Positions 43,777-53,930 of a stretch of 64,000 nucleotides of DNA are shown in pieces. The stretch spans positions 558,001 through 622,000 of the forward strand of contig CP064987.1 in assembly GCA_016699835.1 (NCBI GenBank), in the 5' to 3' direction. Each line of letters opens with the position of its first letter. Position 1 is the stretch's first letter. The notes beneath the pieces are model-generated. The model was not told the DNA's origin, searched no databases, and saw nothing but the letters and a program-made list of their open reading frames with translations. A program made the translations under genes and the position numbers. This DNA comes from Phycisphaerales bacterium. GTDB lineage: Bacteria > Planctomycetota > Phycisphaerae > Phycisphaerales > UBA1924.

Positions 43777-46069
43777 AGGGTTGACCCATCTTGAGCAATT
43801 CGCACACGACCTTCATCAGGAGGTGCAGGTCAAGGCGGGAAATGACGCGAACCCGCAGATGCGGGAGGACGCCTTCACTGAGCTGGTGCTGGAGCTGTTG
43901 AACGAGCACAACGAATCTGACGGTGCCGAGGTGTGCTATCACGCGACCGGCGGGCGCGGCCGACTTCCCGCGGCAAAGGTGAACGCGTGGTCACTGTCCG
44001 GAGATGGGGCGACGCTCGACCTGTTCGTTGTGCTTTATCACGGCACCGGTTGCCCGGAACCGGTGCCACGCAGCGCCGTCGTCGATCACTTCAAACTACT
44101 TCGGGGGTTTCTGCGGCGGGCTAGGGATGGGTTTCATGTGCAGATGGAGGAATCGCATGAGTCCTTCGAGGCTGCCAGGCGCATCTGCGATGGCAAGGAC
44201 ACACTGACGACGGTGCGATTGTTCCTGCTGACCGACGGCGTCGTGAAGTCTTTGGAGATTGACCAAGAACAGCTGCCCGGGCTTGAAGTGCGGTATGTGC
44301 TTTGGGATCTGGAAAAGCTCAGCCGACTGCGCGTAGGACACCGCGAGATCATCAGTCTGGACTTCGTGAACGATTACGGCGGTGCGATTCCATGCCTTCA
44401 GATGGCGGACTGCACTGGCGAGTATCGTACATTTCTCGCGTTTCTGCAGGCTCCGCTACTCGCTCGCATCTACGGCGAGCACGGTCAACGCCTGCTGGAA
44501 CGCAACGTGCGGGCATTCTTGCAGGCCAAGGGAAAGATCAACAAGGGACTGCAGCAGACTCTGCGTGAAGAGCCTCACCGGTTTCTTGCCTACAACAACG
44601 GTTTGTGCTGTACGGCGGCAGAGGTCAAACTGCAGGCGGGTCGAGATGGTCACGCCATGCTCGAGCGGGTAAGTGACTTCCAGATTGTAAACGGCGGACA
44701 GACTACAGCGTCGATTTTTCATGCGTTGAAGAAGGAGAAGGTTGATATCTCGCAGGTCGTTGTGCAAGTGAAACTGACGGTTCTGAGCGATGCGAAGAAG
44801 GTCTCCGAGATCGTCCCACTGATTTCCAAGTACGCCAATAGCCAGAACAAGGTCAACGGCGCAGATTTGTCTGCCAGCGGGCAATTCCATCGGCACCTCG
44901 AAAATCTATCCCGCACTGTCTGGTCTCCGCCGATGTCCGGCATGGACCGGGGGTCGCACTGGTACTACGAGCGAGCGCGTGGCTCATACTTGGACGACAA
45001 GGCTCGCCAAGGGACTCCCGCTCGCCAGAAGGACTGGGCAGCAAACAATCCGCCGGAGCGCAAATTCACGAAGACGGATTTGGCGAAGTACGAGCATTCG
45101 TGGATTGGCGTGCCTCACCTCGTTTGTCGGGGTGCTGAAAAAAACTTCCTGGCGTTCGCTGAGCGGTTGGAGGATGAAGGTGAGCCGTCAGTGGACTTGA
45201 ACTACTTCAAGCAAACCATTGCAAAGGCCATTCTGTTTCGGACGGCAGAGAAACTGTTCACCTCACTGGACTTGGAGGGGTACCGCGCGAACTCCGTGGC
45301 GTATGCCGTCGCGTGGCTCTCGCTGCGTTCGGCGCACCGCATCAACCTCGATCGCATCTGGGACGAGCAACGCGTTCCGCAGCTTACACAGGACTGCCTG
45401 AGGGCTGCATGTCAGGCTGCGTATGAGCACATTACGAAAACGGGCGGCAACGTTGGTGAATGGTCAAAGAAATCGGAATGCTGGGACTTGTTCCGAGACC
45501 AAGAAATCAACGCGCCAGGCAACTGGGAGGCGGAGTGGGCAGCGAACCCGTTTGTCACACTGACCACGCGACCAGATTCGGCGGCTGACGATTGGGATCG
45601 TGTTCGCCAGCAGTTCGTCTCCGACACTAGGACTATCGGCGAACTGGAGGCGCTCACCGGACGGCAGTGGATGGCGAGGTATCGCGGCGAGGAAGTGCGT
45701 ACCTATGCCGTCCGAGGGTGGTCGGGATTGAAGGGTGCAGGCGGTCGCAGACTGAAGAACCTACGCGACCTGATCGACCTGCTCGCTGCCGCCGCTCAGC
45801 TCAGCGGGATGCCCTTCGGGGTTCCATCAATCACCGATGACATGGTGGTGCAGGGCCGCACCGCGAAACTCAGGGATCTCACGGATGAATCTGAGCAAGT
45901 CGTCCGTCTGGTTGACGAGGTTGCCGACCAGTCAGAAGACGACGGCATCATGTGTGTGAGCGCGAAGAGCCCGTTGGGTAAGGCGATGCTCCATCGGCGA
46001 ATCGGCGAGACAATTCAGGTGCATGCGCCGGGCGGAGTAGTCAGTTATCGAATCGACCACGTTCAGTGA
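43769..46069 (+). CDS. AIPR (abortive infection phage resistance) protein
   Basis: A 766-residue protein of the AIPR family. The core shows RFLAYNNGLCCTAAEV and DFQIVNGGQTTASIFHAL at about residues 270-320, with PLISKYANSQNKVNGADL after them. The C-terminal about 250 residues form another domain. AIPR proteins are linked to abortive infection and to the MutL-Z1 defence systems. GGAGG stands before the start, which overlaps the DUF4420 gene by 8 bp. This is the last gene of the operon. Confidence 0.82.
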   Translation: MAEGLTHLEQFAHDLHQEVQVKAGNDANPQMREDAFTELVLELLNEHNESDGAEVCYHATGGRGRLPAAKVNAWSLSGDGATLDLFVVLYHGTGCPEPVPRSAVVDHFKLLRGFLRRARDGFHVQMEESHESFEAARRICDGKDTLTTVRLFLLTDGVVKSLEIDQEQLPGLEVRYVLWDLEKLSRLRVGHREIISLDFVNDYGGAIPCLQMADCTGEYRTFLAFLQAPLLARIYGEHGQRLLERNVRAFLQAKGKINKGLQQTLREEPHRFLAYNNGLCCTAAEVKLQAGRDGHAMLERVSDFQIVNGGQTTASIFHALKKEKVDISQVVVQVKLTVLSDAKKVSEIVPLISKYANSQNKVNGADLSASGQFHRHLENLSRTVWSPPMSGMDRGSHWYYERARGSYLDDKARQGTPARQKDWAANNPPERKFTKTDLAKYEHSWIGVPHLVCRGAEKNFLAFAERLEDEGEPSVDLNYFKQTIAKAILFRTAEKLFTSLDLEGYRANSVAYAVAWLSLRSAHRINLDRIWDEQRVPQLTQDCLRAACQAAYEHITKTGGNVGEWSKKSECWDLFRDQEINAPGNWEAEWAANPFVTLTTRPDSAADDWDRVRQQFVSDTRTIGELEALTGRQWMARYRGEEVRTYAVRGWSGLKGAGGRRLKNLRDLIDLLAAAAQLSGMPFGVPSITDDMVVQGRTAKLRDLTDESEQVVRLVDEVADQSEDDGIMCVSAKSPLGKAMLHRRIGETIQVHAPGGVVSYRIDHVQ

Positions 46070-46477
46070 TACGACATCGCGAGCGTTCGGCGTCCGTTCT
46101 TCGACGCGATGTCAACCAGATAACGATCGCCCGAAACCCCCTTGGCGGCCTGGATTCGACGGTTTGAACCCGTTCCGATCGGGAGCTTCAATGGCCGCGT
46201 CCAAAGAACGCGGCCCTGTTCGTTTACGGATCGGGGGTCGGGCCGGGCATCGGGAGCCCCTGCAATCCGCGTTGGAAATCGAGGGTTGGGCGGAGGGTCC
46301 GCCCGACCGAGAGCGCTCTCTGGTTCGGCCCGCTGGCCAACGGGCCTTGGCGAGACGTGGGGGCGGCGGCACTTTCGGGCCGAGACTCTCGGCGGGCGGG
46401 AGAGAGTCCGGCGGTCTGGTTTACGGCGGCCGCTGAGTCGGGCCTTGATGATGGGCGTTTCGTTTCGGGCGGACCTG
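46070..46477. other. Intergenic region without a gene
   Basis: About 400 bp between the AIPR stop and the minus-strand nuclease gene. It includes a terminator-like hairpin (46193-46229) and GC-rich sequence, including TTTACGG at two places. I see no convincing coding frame. Confidence 0.6.
46193..46229 (+). terminator. Hairpin terminator after the defence operon
   Basis: GGCCGCGT/ACGCGGCC forms a perfect 8-bp stem with a 7-nt loop, followed by CTGTTCGTTTACGG. A very similar hairpin and tail occur at 48298. Confidence 0.55.
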
Positions 46478-46894
46478 TCAGGGCCTGAGGATGTCCAGTC
46501 CGGCCCGGTCCGCTTCGTGAAAGGCGGTCAAACGGAACTTGGCCCGCAGCATGGACGCGTGGTCCAGGCTCGCCTGACGGTCGTAGATCTCATAGGCATC
46601 AGCATCGGTGACGACCACGAGCGGGGCACCATTGCGGCTGGCATATTCGAATGCCTGACGGAGCGCAGAGTCGCGGTCAGGCTCTGAGCGCAGGGAGGTC
46701 TTGACTTCAATGACGAACCGCGGCTTCAACACTCGTTCGTAGAGGTGCTCGAGCACATCGTGCACGCGCGAGCCGAGGAAAGTGGCGATCTGCTCTGGCG
46801 GCTCGGGCAGCTCCACCTTTGCGATGTACCGGTAGAAGTACTTCCGCGAGCAATGGCGGAAGCACTCGATCCGGCTGTGGGAATAGGTGGGCAT
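46478..46894 (-). CDS. Chimeric PD-(D/E)XK nuclease-like protein
   Basis: A 138-residue minus-strand protein. The N-terminal half (SHSRIECFRHCSRKYFYRYI, FLGSRVHDVLEHLYE) matches the start of RecB/Cas4-type PD-(D/E)XK nucleases. Directly after it the sequence RFVIEVKTSLRSEPDR, then YASRNGAPLVVVTDADAYEI, resembles the HsdR-N-type core of restriction subunits. The gene seems to be a join of two different nuclease families, perhaps after a deletion. The ATG at 46894 has no strong ribosome binding site. Confidence 0.55.
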   Translation of the reverse strand: MPTYSHSRIECFRHCSRKYFYRYIAKVELPEPPEQIATFLGSRVHDVLEHLYERVLKPRFVIEVKTSLRSEPDRDSALRQAFEYASRNGAPLVVVTDADAYEIYDRQASLDHASMLRAKFRLTAFHEADRAGLDILRP

Positions 46895-46929
46895 CGGAAG
46901 AGGCGGATTGTATTGCCCGGGGAGTATCT

Positions 46930-48147
46930 GTGAGGGGTGTCCTAGGCTCAGCCGTGGCCAAACGACCCGATCCAACATCGACGGAGTGGGGCGAGCGTCT
47001 GCGTGGTCTTGCCGTGCTGCTCCCGGTGTTCAGCGCCCCCGGCACAGATCCGGATACCGCGATCAGCGCGCTGAGTGATGTGGCGTACCGCTTGGGATGG
47101 GTGCTGACGGACTTCGACTGGTCAAAGTGGGCGCACGGGCCAGAGTGCCAGATGCTCGTGGAAGACCCCGCGAACGTCGCCTCAGCCGATCCACTGACAT
47201 TGGCTCGCCTCCTCACGGCTCACCTCCGGCAGGACCGCTTCTGCGAGGGACATCTCTTGGCGGCGTTTGAGGATGGACACTTGACGGCCATCGTGCGTCG
47301 GGCTGCAGACCTGCTCGGTGCGCGTGAAGGAGCGTCGGCGCGGGAGCAGCGGGGAGAGGCATCTGTCACGCTCTTCACCCGCTACATCGGCATCGACTAT
47401 TCCGGTGCCCAGACGCCGACGTCGAGCCTGCCGGGGCTTCGGGTATACATGGCCGGTCGGGATGCCACCCCGGCCGAGGTACGGCCAATGCACGGGCCGA
47501 AGAAGCACTGGACCCGCCGAGGCGTGGCGGAGTGGCTGGTCGCCCGACTCTTGGGGAATGAGCCCGCCATCGTCGGCATCGACCACGGCTTCTCTTTCCC
47601 GATCAAGTACTTCGATCAGCACGGCCTGCCGCACGACTGGCATGCATTCCTCGACGACTTCCACCGCCATTGGCCGACCGATGGCGACAACACCTACGTC
47701 GATTTCGTGCGCGACGGGAATGTCGGCCGTGGCTCGGAGAGGATGGGAGACCGGCGCTGGAAGCGGCTGACGGAGGTCCGAGCCGGCGGGGCGAAATCGG
47801 TCTTCCACTTCGACGTGCAGGGGTCGGTTGCCAAGTCGACTCACGCAGGCCTGCCTTGGCTCAGGTATGTCCGCGAACGGCTCCCCGGCCGCGTCCACTT
47901 CTGGCCGTTCGACGGCTGGATGCCGCCGCCGGGGCGGTCGGTCGTGGCCGAGGTCTACCCGTCGCTGTGGAGCAAGGCGTTCTCCAAAGCCGGCCGGACG
48001 CCCGACCAGCACGACGCTTGGAGCGTGGCCGAGTGGCTGCGGCGGGCGGATGTTGGTGGCGGTCTCGTGGAATTCCTGAACCCCGGCCTCGCGAACCTAG
48101 ATCGGGCGACCGCCGAAGTTGAGGGCTGGATTTTGGGTCTCGGGTAA
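46930..48147 (+). CDS. DUF6508-like plus RNase H-fold (DUF429-like) protein
   Basis: A 405-residue protein in two parts. About residues 20-150 resemble DUF6508 (LTAHLRQDRFCEGHLLAAFE). From about 155 the sequence RYIGIDYSGAQTPTSSLPGL and IVGIDHGFSFPIKY looks like an RNase H-like fold of the DUF429 type. GTG 46930 follows GGGGAG. It starts 35 bp from the minus-strand nuclease gene, in the opposite direction. Function is unknown. Confidence 0.6.
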   Translation: MRGVLGSAVAKRPDPTSTEWGERLRGLAVLLPVFSAPGTDPDTAISALSDVAYRLGWVLTDFDWSKWAHGPECQMLVEDPANVASADPLTLARLLTAHLRQDRFCEGHLLAAFEDGHLTAIVRRAADLLGAREGASAREQRGEASVTLFTRYIGIDYSGAQTPTSSLPGLRVYMAGRDATPAEVRPMHGPKKHWTRRGVAEWLVARLLGNEPAIVGIDHGFSFPIKYFDQHGLPHDWHAFLDDFHRHWPTDGDNTYVDFVRDGNVGRGSERMGDRRWKRLTEVRAGGAKSVFHFDVQGSVAKSTHAGLPWLRYVRERLPGRVHFWPFDGWMPPPGRSVVAEVYPSLWSKAFSKAGRTPDQHDAWSVAEWLRRADVGGGLVEFLNPGLANLDRATAEVEGWILGLG

Positions 48148-48297
48148 GCGCCACGGCCCGAGTTCGATCCACCTGTTAAGCGTGAGGTTCCCCATCGGCT
48201 ATCCGACGCCGATTTCCCGCTCTCTCTGGGCGGCCCAATGCACTAGCGGGCCCCGAACTCATGCCGAGTTCGAGACACCCATCCGATCGGAGTTTTG

Positions 48298-48334
48298 AGG
48301 CCCGTGTCCCGAGTGGACGCGGGCCTGTTTGTTT
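48298..48334 (+). terminator. Terminator hairpin after 46930 gene
   Basis: AGGCCCGTGTCC and GGACGCGGGCCT pair over 12 bp (one G-T pair) with a 5-nt loop, followed by GTTTGTTTACGG. The stem is strong and the tail is similar to that at 46216. The 250 bp from here to the insertion sequence have no gene I can support. Confidence 0.7.
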
Positions 48335-48587
48335 ACGGTGGGTGCGTTGTGATTCGAACCTCGCCGAGCTGTGCGCGAGTCGATGAACTCGCCGTTTCCC
48401 GCACGATTCGTGGGTGTATCTGATCACTGTGCGTCCATCACCAGTCTCACCTGTGCGGCTCTCAATTCGCGGTTATGGGATGGCGGCGATCCGACCCCTA
48501 CGGGTTCCGATCGCGCATGCCCGTGACTCTCGCAAACGACCAGAGAGTCCAGCGATCCGGTTAACGCGAGGGTTTGGATCGCGCTCC

Positions 48588-49752
48588 TTCCTGTACAAAT
48601 ATTCAGCCCGCCAGAACTAGCGGCCAACTCAGCCCGCAATCAGCATCACGCGGCCTTTCGGTAGTAATGCTTGATCACGCCACCTAGTCTTGATCGGCAG
48701 CGGACCTCAAGGCGACCAACCGGCCCGGCACGGGTCGTCGGCCTCCGACCCATCGGTGCCGCGAACTCCAGCGACGAGTGCGGACGGTCACGGTTGTAGT
48801 GGTCGACATACTCGCGGAACAGGTAATCCAGATGCCGCGTGCCGAGGATCACGAAATGATCAAGACACTCGGCCTGGAAACTCTGGATCAGCCGCTCCAC
48901 ATGCGCGTTGAGGTTCGGCGATCGGCACGGCAACGGCATCGACCGCATCCCACACTCACCCAACTCCCGTCCGAAGACACCATTGCCGATGAGGAACTTG
49001 CTGTCGCGATCGCGCACCAGCATCCTTGGCCTTGCCATATCCCTCGGCACACTCGCCGCGAACTCCCGGACAACACCGGCGAGCCACGTGGCGTCGGGCT
49101 TTGTGGTGCTCGTCGACACGTGCGCCCGCCGCGTCTTGGGATGGATGAAGACCAGACTGAACGCCAGCCGCAGCCCCTTTCGCGTCAGCACGCGCGTGGC
49201 CATGAAGTCGCAGGCCCACAGCGTCTTGGCGTGCGCCCTGAGGAACTCGTCCCAACTCCGTTCGCCACGAACAGGCCCACTCGGCAGCCCGGCCTCACGC
49301 AGGATGTTCACGACGGTCGATCGTGAGACGCTGGCGATGCCCAACTTCTTGAGTTCGCCGAGAATCCGCGTGTATCCCCATCCCGTCTCCCCGCGATCCG
49401 AAGGACGATCGCCCGAACATCCTCGGGCGTGCGAGGCCGGCCTGGCTTGCGGTTCGATTGAGCCGCTGGTTGCACCTTCTTCTTCGACTCCCGGAGCCAC
49501 CTCATGAATGTCTCGGGCTTGACGATCGAGACCAGATTCCTAATGGCCGACCCGAGCGGCATGCCGAGCCGGATCAGCCGTGCCCGCTCCGCAGGCTTTA
49601 CCCGGATCGGCCTCTCGATCCTCGAACGCAGAATCTCGTTCTCGGCCTTGAGGTACTGGATCTGCCGCCGAAGGTACTGTTGCGTGGACCCGATCAAGAC
49701 CCGAAGAAGCCGCGTGTAGAGGTGGCTCGACATGGCGACTTGTACGCCGGTT
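48588..49752 (-). mobile_element. rve-type insertion sequence, copy 1
   Basis: An element of about 1.16 kb. The left edge (TTCCTGTACAAAT, about 48588-48600) is shared with the second copy at 62154, where the flanking sequences then diverge. The right edge near 49737-49752 (ACTTGTACGCCGG) reads as a partial inverted repeat of the left. It carries one transposase pseudogene. Boundaries are approximate. Confidence 0.6.
48646..49733 (-). pseudogene. Integrase-core (rve) transposase, frameshifted
   Basis: The transposase starts at 49733 (MSSHLYTRLLRVLIGS) and runs to about 49390. The rest continues in a different frame down to 48646. The second copy at 62211 has an extra base in the corresponding stretch (GTCTCGCGCGCG versus GTCTCCCCGCG) and is intact there. 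The catalytic core includes LWACDFMATRVLTRKGL, the second-D region VRDRDSKFLIGNGVF and FQAECLDHFVILG with the Glu. It belongs to the IS3/IS481-like DDE transposases with an N-terminal HTH. Confidence 0.75.
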
Positions 49753-50696
49753 GAACTTCCCGCATCATCTCTATGTACAGCGTCCAGCAAGCCAGACACG
49801 GCGACCAGCACGCCGCCCGCGTTCTCAATCCGTTAACCCAAGGGCTACAGTTTTGGGATTCCAGCGTTTAACGCTCCGAGAGAGGCGGGACGGAGTATTT
49901 GAACACCGCCGGGCACCCGGCCGGCGCGGCCACGACCCGCATGGTCCAGCCGACTGGATCTGAAGGACACCACCAAACCGCGTTCTGAGCCCGCCAGGCC
50001 TGTTAACCAGCCATATTTAGGGAACCATCCCTCGAAATCAGGAGAGAGCGCGTTCGAAACGGTTGTGAACGGGGAGGAAGACGGCTCGCACTCGCTGGTA
50101 CGGAAACAGACGGCAGCGATTGTCGAGGTTGATCCTCATCGTGCACAAGCCTATTCACTTTTCTTGTGCCGAGGGCATCGAATGGGGTGGGGGCCGATGC
50201 GCCTGGATCACGAACGCCTCGCGCGTTGCTCGGAGCGAGTCGGGTTGCGCGCTGCCGCAGGAATCAGTTTCAGCGTGGAGTCACCGGCGATCCGAGCCGA
50301 CAGACTCGCAGTGCCAGCGTCGCCCTGATGCTTCACTGAACGCTTCGGCGAAAGTAGTGCAAAGGCACAGGAACTCACCGATTCGGCACGGAGGCAATGC
50401 TCCGGTGGCCTGTGAGACTACGCCGATCCAGGCGAAAGCCCCCGACCAAACCGTTCAACGTGTCGGCGACATCCCGCACCGGCGGCAGGGTCTGTGGGAT
50501 CCAAAGCTTCTTCGATCCCCAGTGAACGAGTGGCTACGCCCGAGCACCCCCTGCGGCGGTGGTCAAACTGCCACCACAACCCTATCGGATGCCGAATCAT
50601 GTCGTGTTGAGCGATTGCAGAGAAAAGCAGGCCAGGCGATTGACGGCGGGATATTTGGTCGATATCTTTATCCAGATATCCGCCAAGGAGTCGGTC
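49753..50696. other. Long non-coding region upstream of the nos cluster
   Basis: About 940 bp with no convincing gene. It holds an FNR-like TTGAT-CCTC-ATC site at 50129-50140 (eight of ten consensus bases, far upstream) and a dyad at 50649-50681. It may hold the nos promoter. Confidence 0.55.
50649..50681. promoter_or_regulatory. Candidate operator dyad upstream of the cytochrome gene
   Basis: GGATATTTGG and CCAGATATCC form a dyad with one mismatch, with a GATATC palindrome between the arms. It lies 16 bp before the start codon at 50697. The Rrf2/NsrR-type regulator in this cluster is a possible ligand, but the site does not match a consensus I know. Confidence 0.45.
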
Positions 50697-51651
50697 ATGA
50701 GCCTCCACAGCAGCACAAATGCGGTCTCCTCGTCGAGCGGCGAGACGGTCCGGAACGGCACTCAGGAGTGGCACCCGCCACAAGACAGCGGACTGCGAGA
50801 AGTCGGGAAGGCTTTCCTCGTGGCCTGCCTGTTGATGGCGCCGATCCTGGGGATCGGCGGACGCGAGGTCTACAAGACGTGGAAGGGGCAGGAAGACGCA
50901 CGGCTCGCCGCGATCAAGCTGGCGCGAGCGCACGCGGACCTGCTCGCCGCTCCAGCCCTCCCAGTGCTGTCTTTGACTGACGCGACGCATGGGCGTGACC
51001 TGTTTGCCGGAGCATGCGTCGCCTGCCACGGCAAGGACGCTCGCGGCGTGACCGGGCTCGGCAAGAACCTCTTGGACAGCAACTTCGTTGCCGCGCAGAG
51101 CGACGAGCAACTGAAGCAGTTCCTCGTGACGGGACGCCCGAACGCCAAGCCAGTCGGTATGCCCCCGAAGGCCGGGCGAGACGACCTCACGGACGAGGAC
51201 CTGCGCCACCTGGTCGTTTATATGCGAGGACTCCAGGACCCAAGACGCATGCCCGAACTTCCAGCGATGGTCGTCGACGCGCCTCCTACCGCAGCGCAGC
51301 AGGATGCAGCGCTCGCAGCCGCAGGCGGCGACAAGGAACTCGCCGGATACATCGCCAGCGGAGACAATTGTTCCTGGCTCGTGCATCGCGTGCCACGGCA
51401 AGGGTGGAGTCGGCATCGCGGGCAATGGCAAAGCGCTGGCGAACAACGAATTCATCCGTTCGCTCGACGACGACAGCCTGCTGGCCTTCATCAAGCAGGG
51501 CCGCTCGCCAACAGACCCGAAGAACTCGACCGGGATTCAGATGCCGCCCAAGGGCGGAAACCCGGCGATGAGCGACGACGACATCCTGGATGTGATCGCC
51601 TATTTGCGGACGCTGCAGGGCACCAAGCCCGGCACTCCCGGCGGCAAGTGA
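50697..51651 (+). pseudogene. Dihaem cytochrome c of the nos cluster, frameshifted
   Basis: AAGGAG precedes ATG 50697. The product has an N-terminal membrane anchor (EVGKAFLVACLLMAPILGIG), a first haem motif CVACHG with MPPK as distal ligand, and a second haem motif CIACHG plus MPPK. Between the two, around 51366-51382, the frame changes. The pattern fits two single-base deletions, in which three frames give pieces of one domain (SGD, then LFLA, then SCIACHG). It resembles the NosC-type cytochromes in clade II nos clusters, which carry electrons to NosZ. Confidence 0.75.
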
Positions 51652-51712
51652 CTCGCACCCGCGGCAGCGAGCCGGCCTCCGGCATCGCGTCCGCACAACT
51701 TGGAGACTCAGC

Positions 51713-53820
51713 ATGAGAATGGCTTCAACGATTCGAGTTCGCACCATGTGGACCCTGCTGCTGGCTGCGGGTGCCGCGCTCACCTGCTTCAGCCCCGACG
51801 CGGTGGCGCAGCAGGAGGGCCGCCGTCGTCGCGGCGGCACGCAGGAAGCCAAGCCGGTCGAGATCACCGCCGAGCAACTCTCGCAGCTCACGAAGATCGC
51901 CAACGACCGCAAGCTGAACGTCGATGATCTCCTCGCCGCGGCCAAGACGTTCATGCCCAGCGGCCGGCACGACGAGTACGTGCTCTTCTCCTCCGGCGGA
52001 CAGAGCGGACAGGTCTTTGCGATCGGCGTCCCGAGCATGCGACTGCTCCGTTCTATCGCGGTCTTCACGCCCGAATCGTGGCAGGGCTATGGCTTTGCCG
52101 GAGACAAAGACCCGATCCGCGAGTCACTCAAGATCAACGGCAAGCCCGTGGAGTGGGGCGACACCCACCACCCCGCCTTGTCGGAGACCAAAGGGGACTA
52201 CGACGGCGAGTTCCTCTTCATCGGCGACAAGGCCAACGCCCGGCTGGGCGTCATCGATCTTCGCGACTGGGACTGCAAGCAGGTCGTCAAGAACCCGCTG
52301 ACCATCAGCGATCACGGCGCGGCGTTCGTCACCCCCAACACGGACTACGTGATCGAGGGGGGCCAGTACGGCACGGTCCTGGGCTACGGCTACGCACTGC
52401 CCGAGGACTACAAGAAGTCGTACCGCGGCATGGTGACGATGTGGAAGTTCGATCGAGCCAAGGGTCGCATCGACGAGTCGCAGTCCTTCGCCCTGGAACT
52501 GCCGCCCTACTGGCAGGACCTTGCGGACGCCGGCAGCTCGCCAGCGACGGGTGGTTCTTCATCAACTCCTTCAACACCGAGATGGCGACCGGCGGCGTCG
52601 AGAAGGGTCAGCCGCCTTTCGAGGCCGGTGCCAGCAAGCGGGACATGGACTACCTGCACATCATCGACTGGAAGAAGGCCGAGGCCGCCTTCAAGGCGGG
52701 CAAGGCGGAGAAGGTCAACGGGTTCCCGCTGCTCAAGCTTGCAACGCTGGTGGAGGAGGGCATCCTCCATTTCGCCCCAGAGCCGAAGAGCCCGCACGGC
52801 GTGGACGTGACTCCCGACGGCAAGTATATGGTGGTCGCAGGCAAGCTGGACCCGCACGTCACGGTCTACTCCATCGAGCGAATCAAGAAGGCCATCGCCG
52901 AGAAGAAGTTCTCCAGCAAGGACGAGTACGGCGTCCCGGTGCTTGACTTCGACTCGGTGAAGGAGGCGCAGGTCGAACTGGGCCTCGGGCCCCTGCACAC
53001 CCAGTTCGACGACAAGGGCTACGCCTACACGTCGCTCTTTCTTGATTCGGCCGTCGCTCGCTGGAGCCTCGGCGGCGAGACGGCCAAGAAGGCCCCCGAG
53101 GGTGACTGGAAACTCGTCCAGAAGACACCGGTGCAGTACAACATTGGGCACCTCTGCGCCGCCGAGGGCGACACCGTGAGCCCCGACGGCAACTTCTTGA
53201 TCTCCATGAGCAAGTGGTCGGTCGATCGATTTCTGACGACGGGACCGCTGCTGCCGCAAAACTTCCAGTTGCTCGACATCGTTCAGCCCGGCACGACCAT
53301 GCCGGTCATCTACGACAGCCCCATCGGCGTTGGCGAACCGCACTATTGCCAGATGATCAAGGCCGACAAGCTCAAGACGTGGAAGGTGTACCCCGAGGTC
53401 GGCTGGGACCCGCACAAGCAGATGCTCTCGCCCGACGCTCCCAAGAAGGGTGACGAAGGCGTGACGCGCGAGGGCAACAAGGTGCTGGTCAAGATGACCG
53501 CCGTCCGCAGCCACTTCAAGCCCGAGCACGTCGAGGTCAACGAGGGTGACGTGATCACCTGGCGCATCACGGCGATGGAAACCGCTCAGGATGCGACGCA
53601 CGGATTCTGCATCGGCGGGTACAACGTGAACTTGTCACTCGAGCCGGGCGAGTACACCGAGTTCACCTTCACCGCCGATCGGGCAGGGACGTACCCGTAC
53701 TACTGCACCGAGTTTTGCTCCGCTCTGCACCTGGAGATGATGGGCTATCTGCACGTGAAGCCCAAGGGCAGCGCCGCCGCGCCTGCGAAGGACGCTGGGG
53801 CCGCGACGGCATCGAAATGA
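51713..53820 (+). pseudogene. nosZ: Nitrous oxide reductase, clade II, frameshifted
   Basis: TTGGAG precedes ATG 51713. A Sec-type signal (MWTLLLAAGAALTCFSPDAVA) and not a Tat signal places it in clade II. The propeller has the CuZ histidine region WGDTHHPALSETKGDYDG, and the C-terminal cupredoxin has the CuA motif YCTEFCSALHLEMMG. At about 52535 the frame changes: LADAG in one frame continues as LASDGWFFINSFNTEMATGG in the next. One A appears to be missing (GGCAGCTC instead of GGCAAGCTC). If this is real the enzyme would be inactive. It reduces N2O to N2 in the periplasm. Confidence 0.85.
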
Positions 53821-53930
53821 ACGACTCGTCCGTCGCGGGTGACAACCCGCGATGGGCATTGGGCCCGACGCCTGCCGTGAGAGATCCCGACACTCACGTC
53901 GCAGGCGGCACCAAGGAATGGAGTTGACGC

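Noticed and set aside
1..48334. Attachment sites defining the prophage ends
   Set aside because: The left end lies outside the window, so a matching pair cannot be established, and no attL/attR claim is made.
48340..48430. GGTTCGAATC-like sequence (minus strand) that might be a tRNA
   Set aside because: The flanking bases do not form a T stem, an anticodon arm or an acceptor stem, so it is at best a remnant.
50065..50980. Open frames in the region upstream of the nos cluster
   Set aside because: Composition is not protein-like, no ribosome binding site decides a start, and they overlap the clear cytochrome start at 50697.
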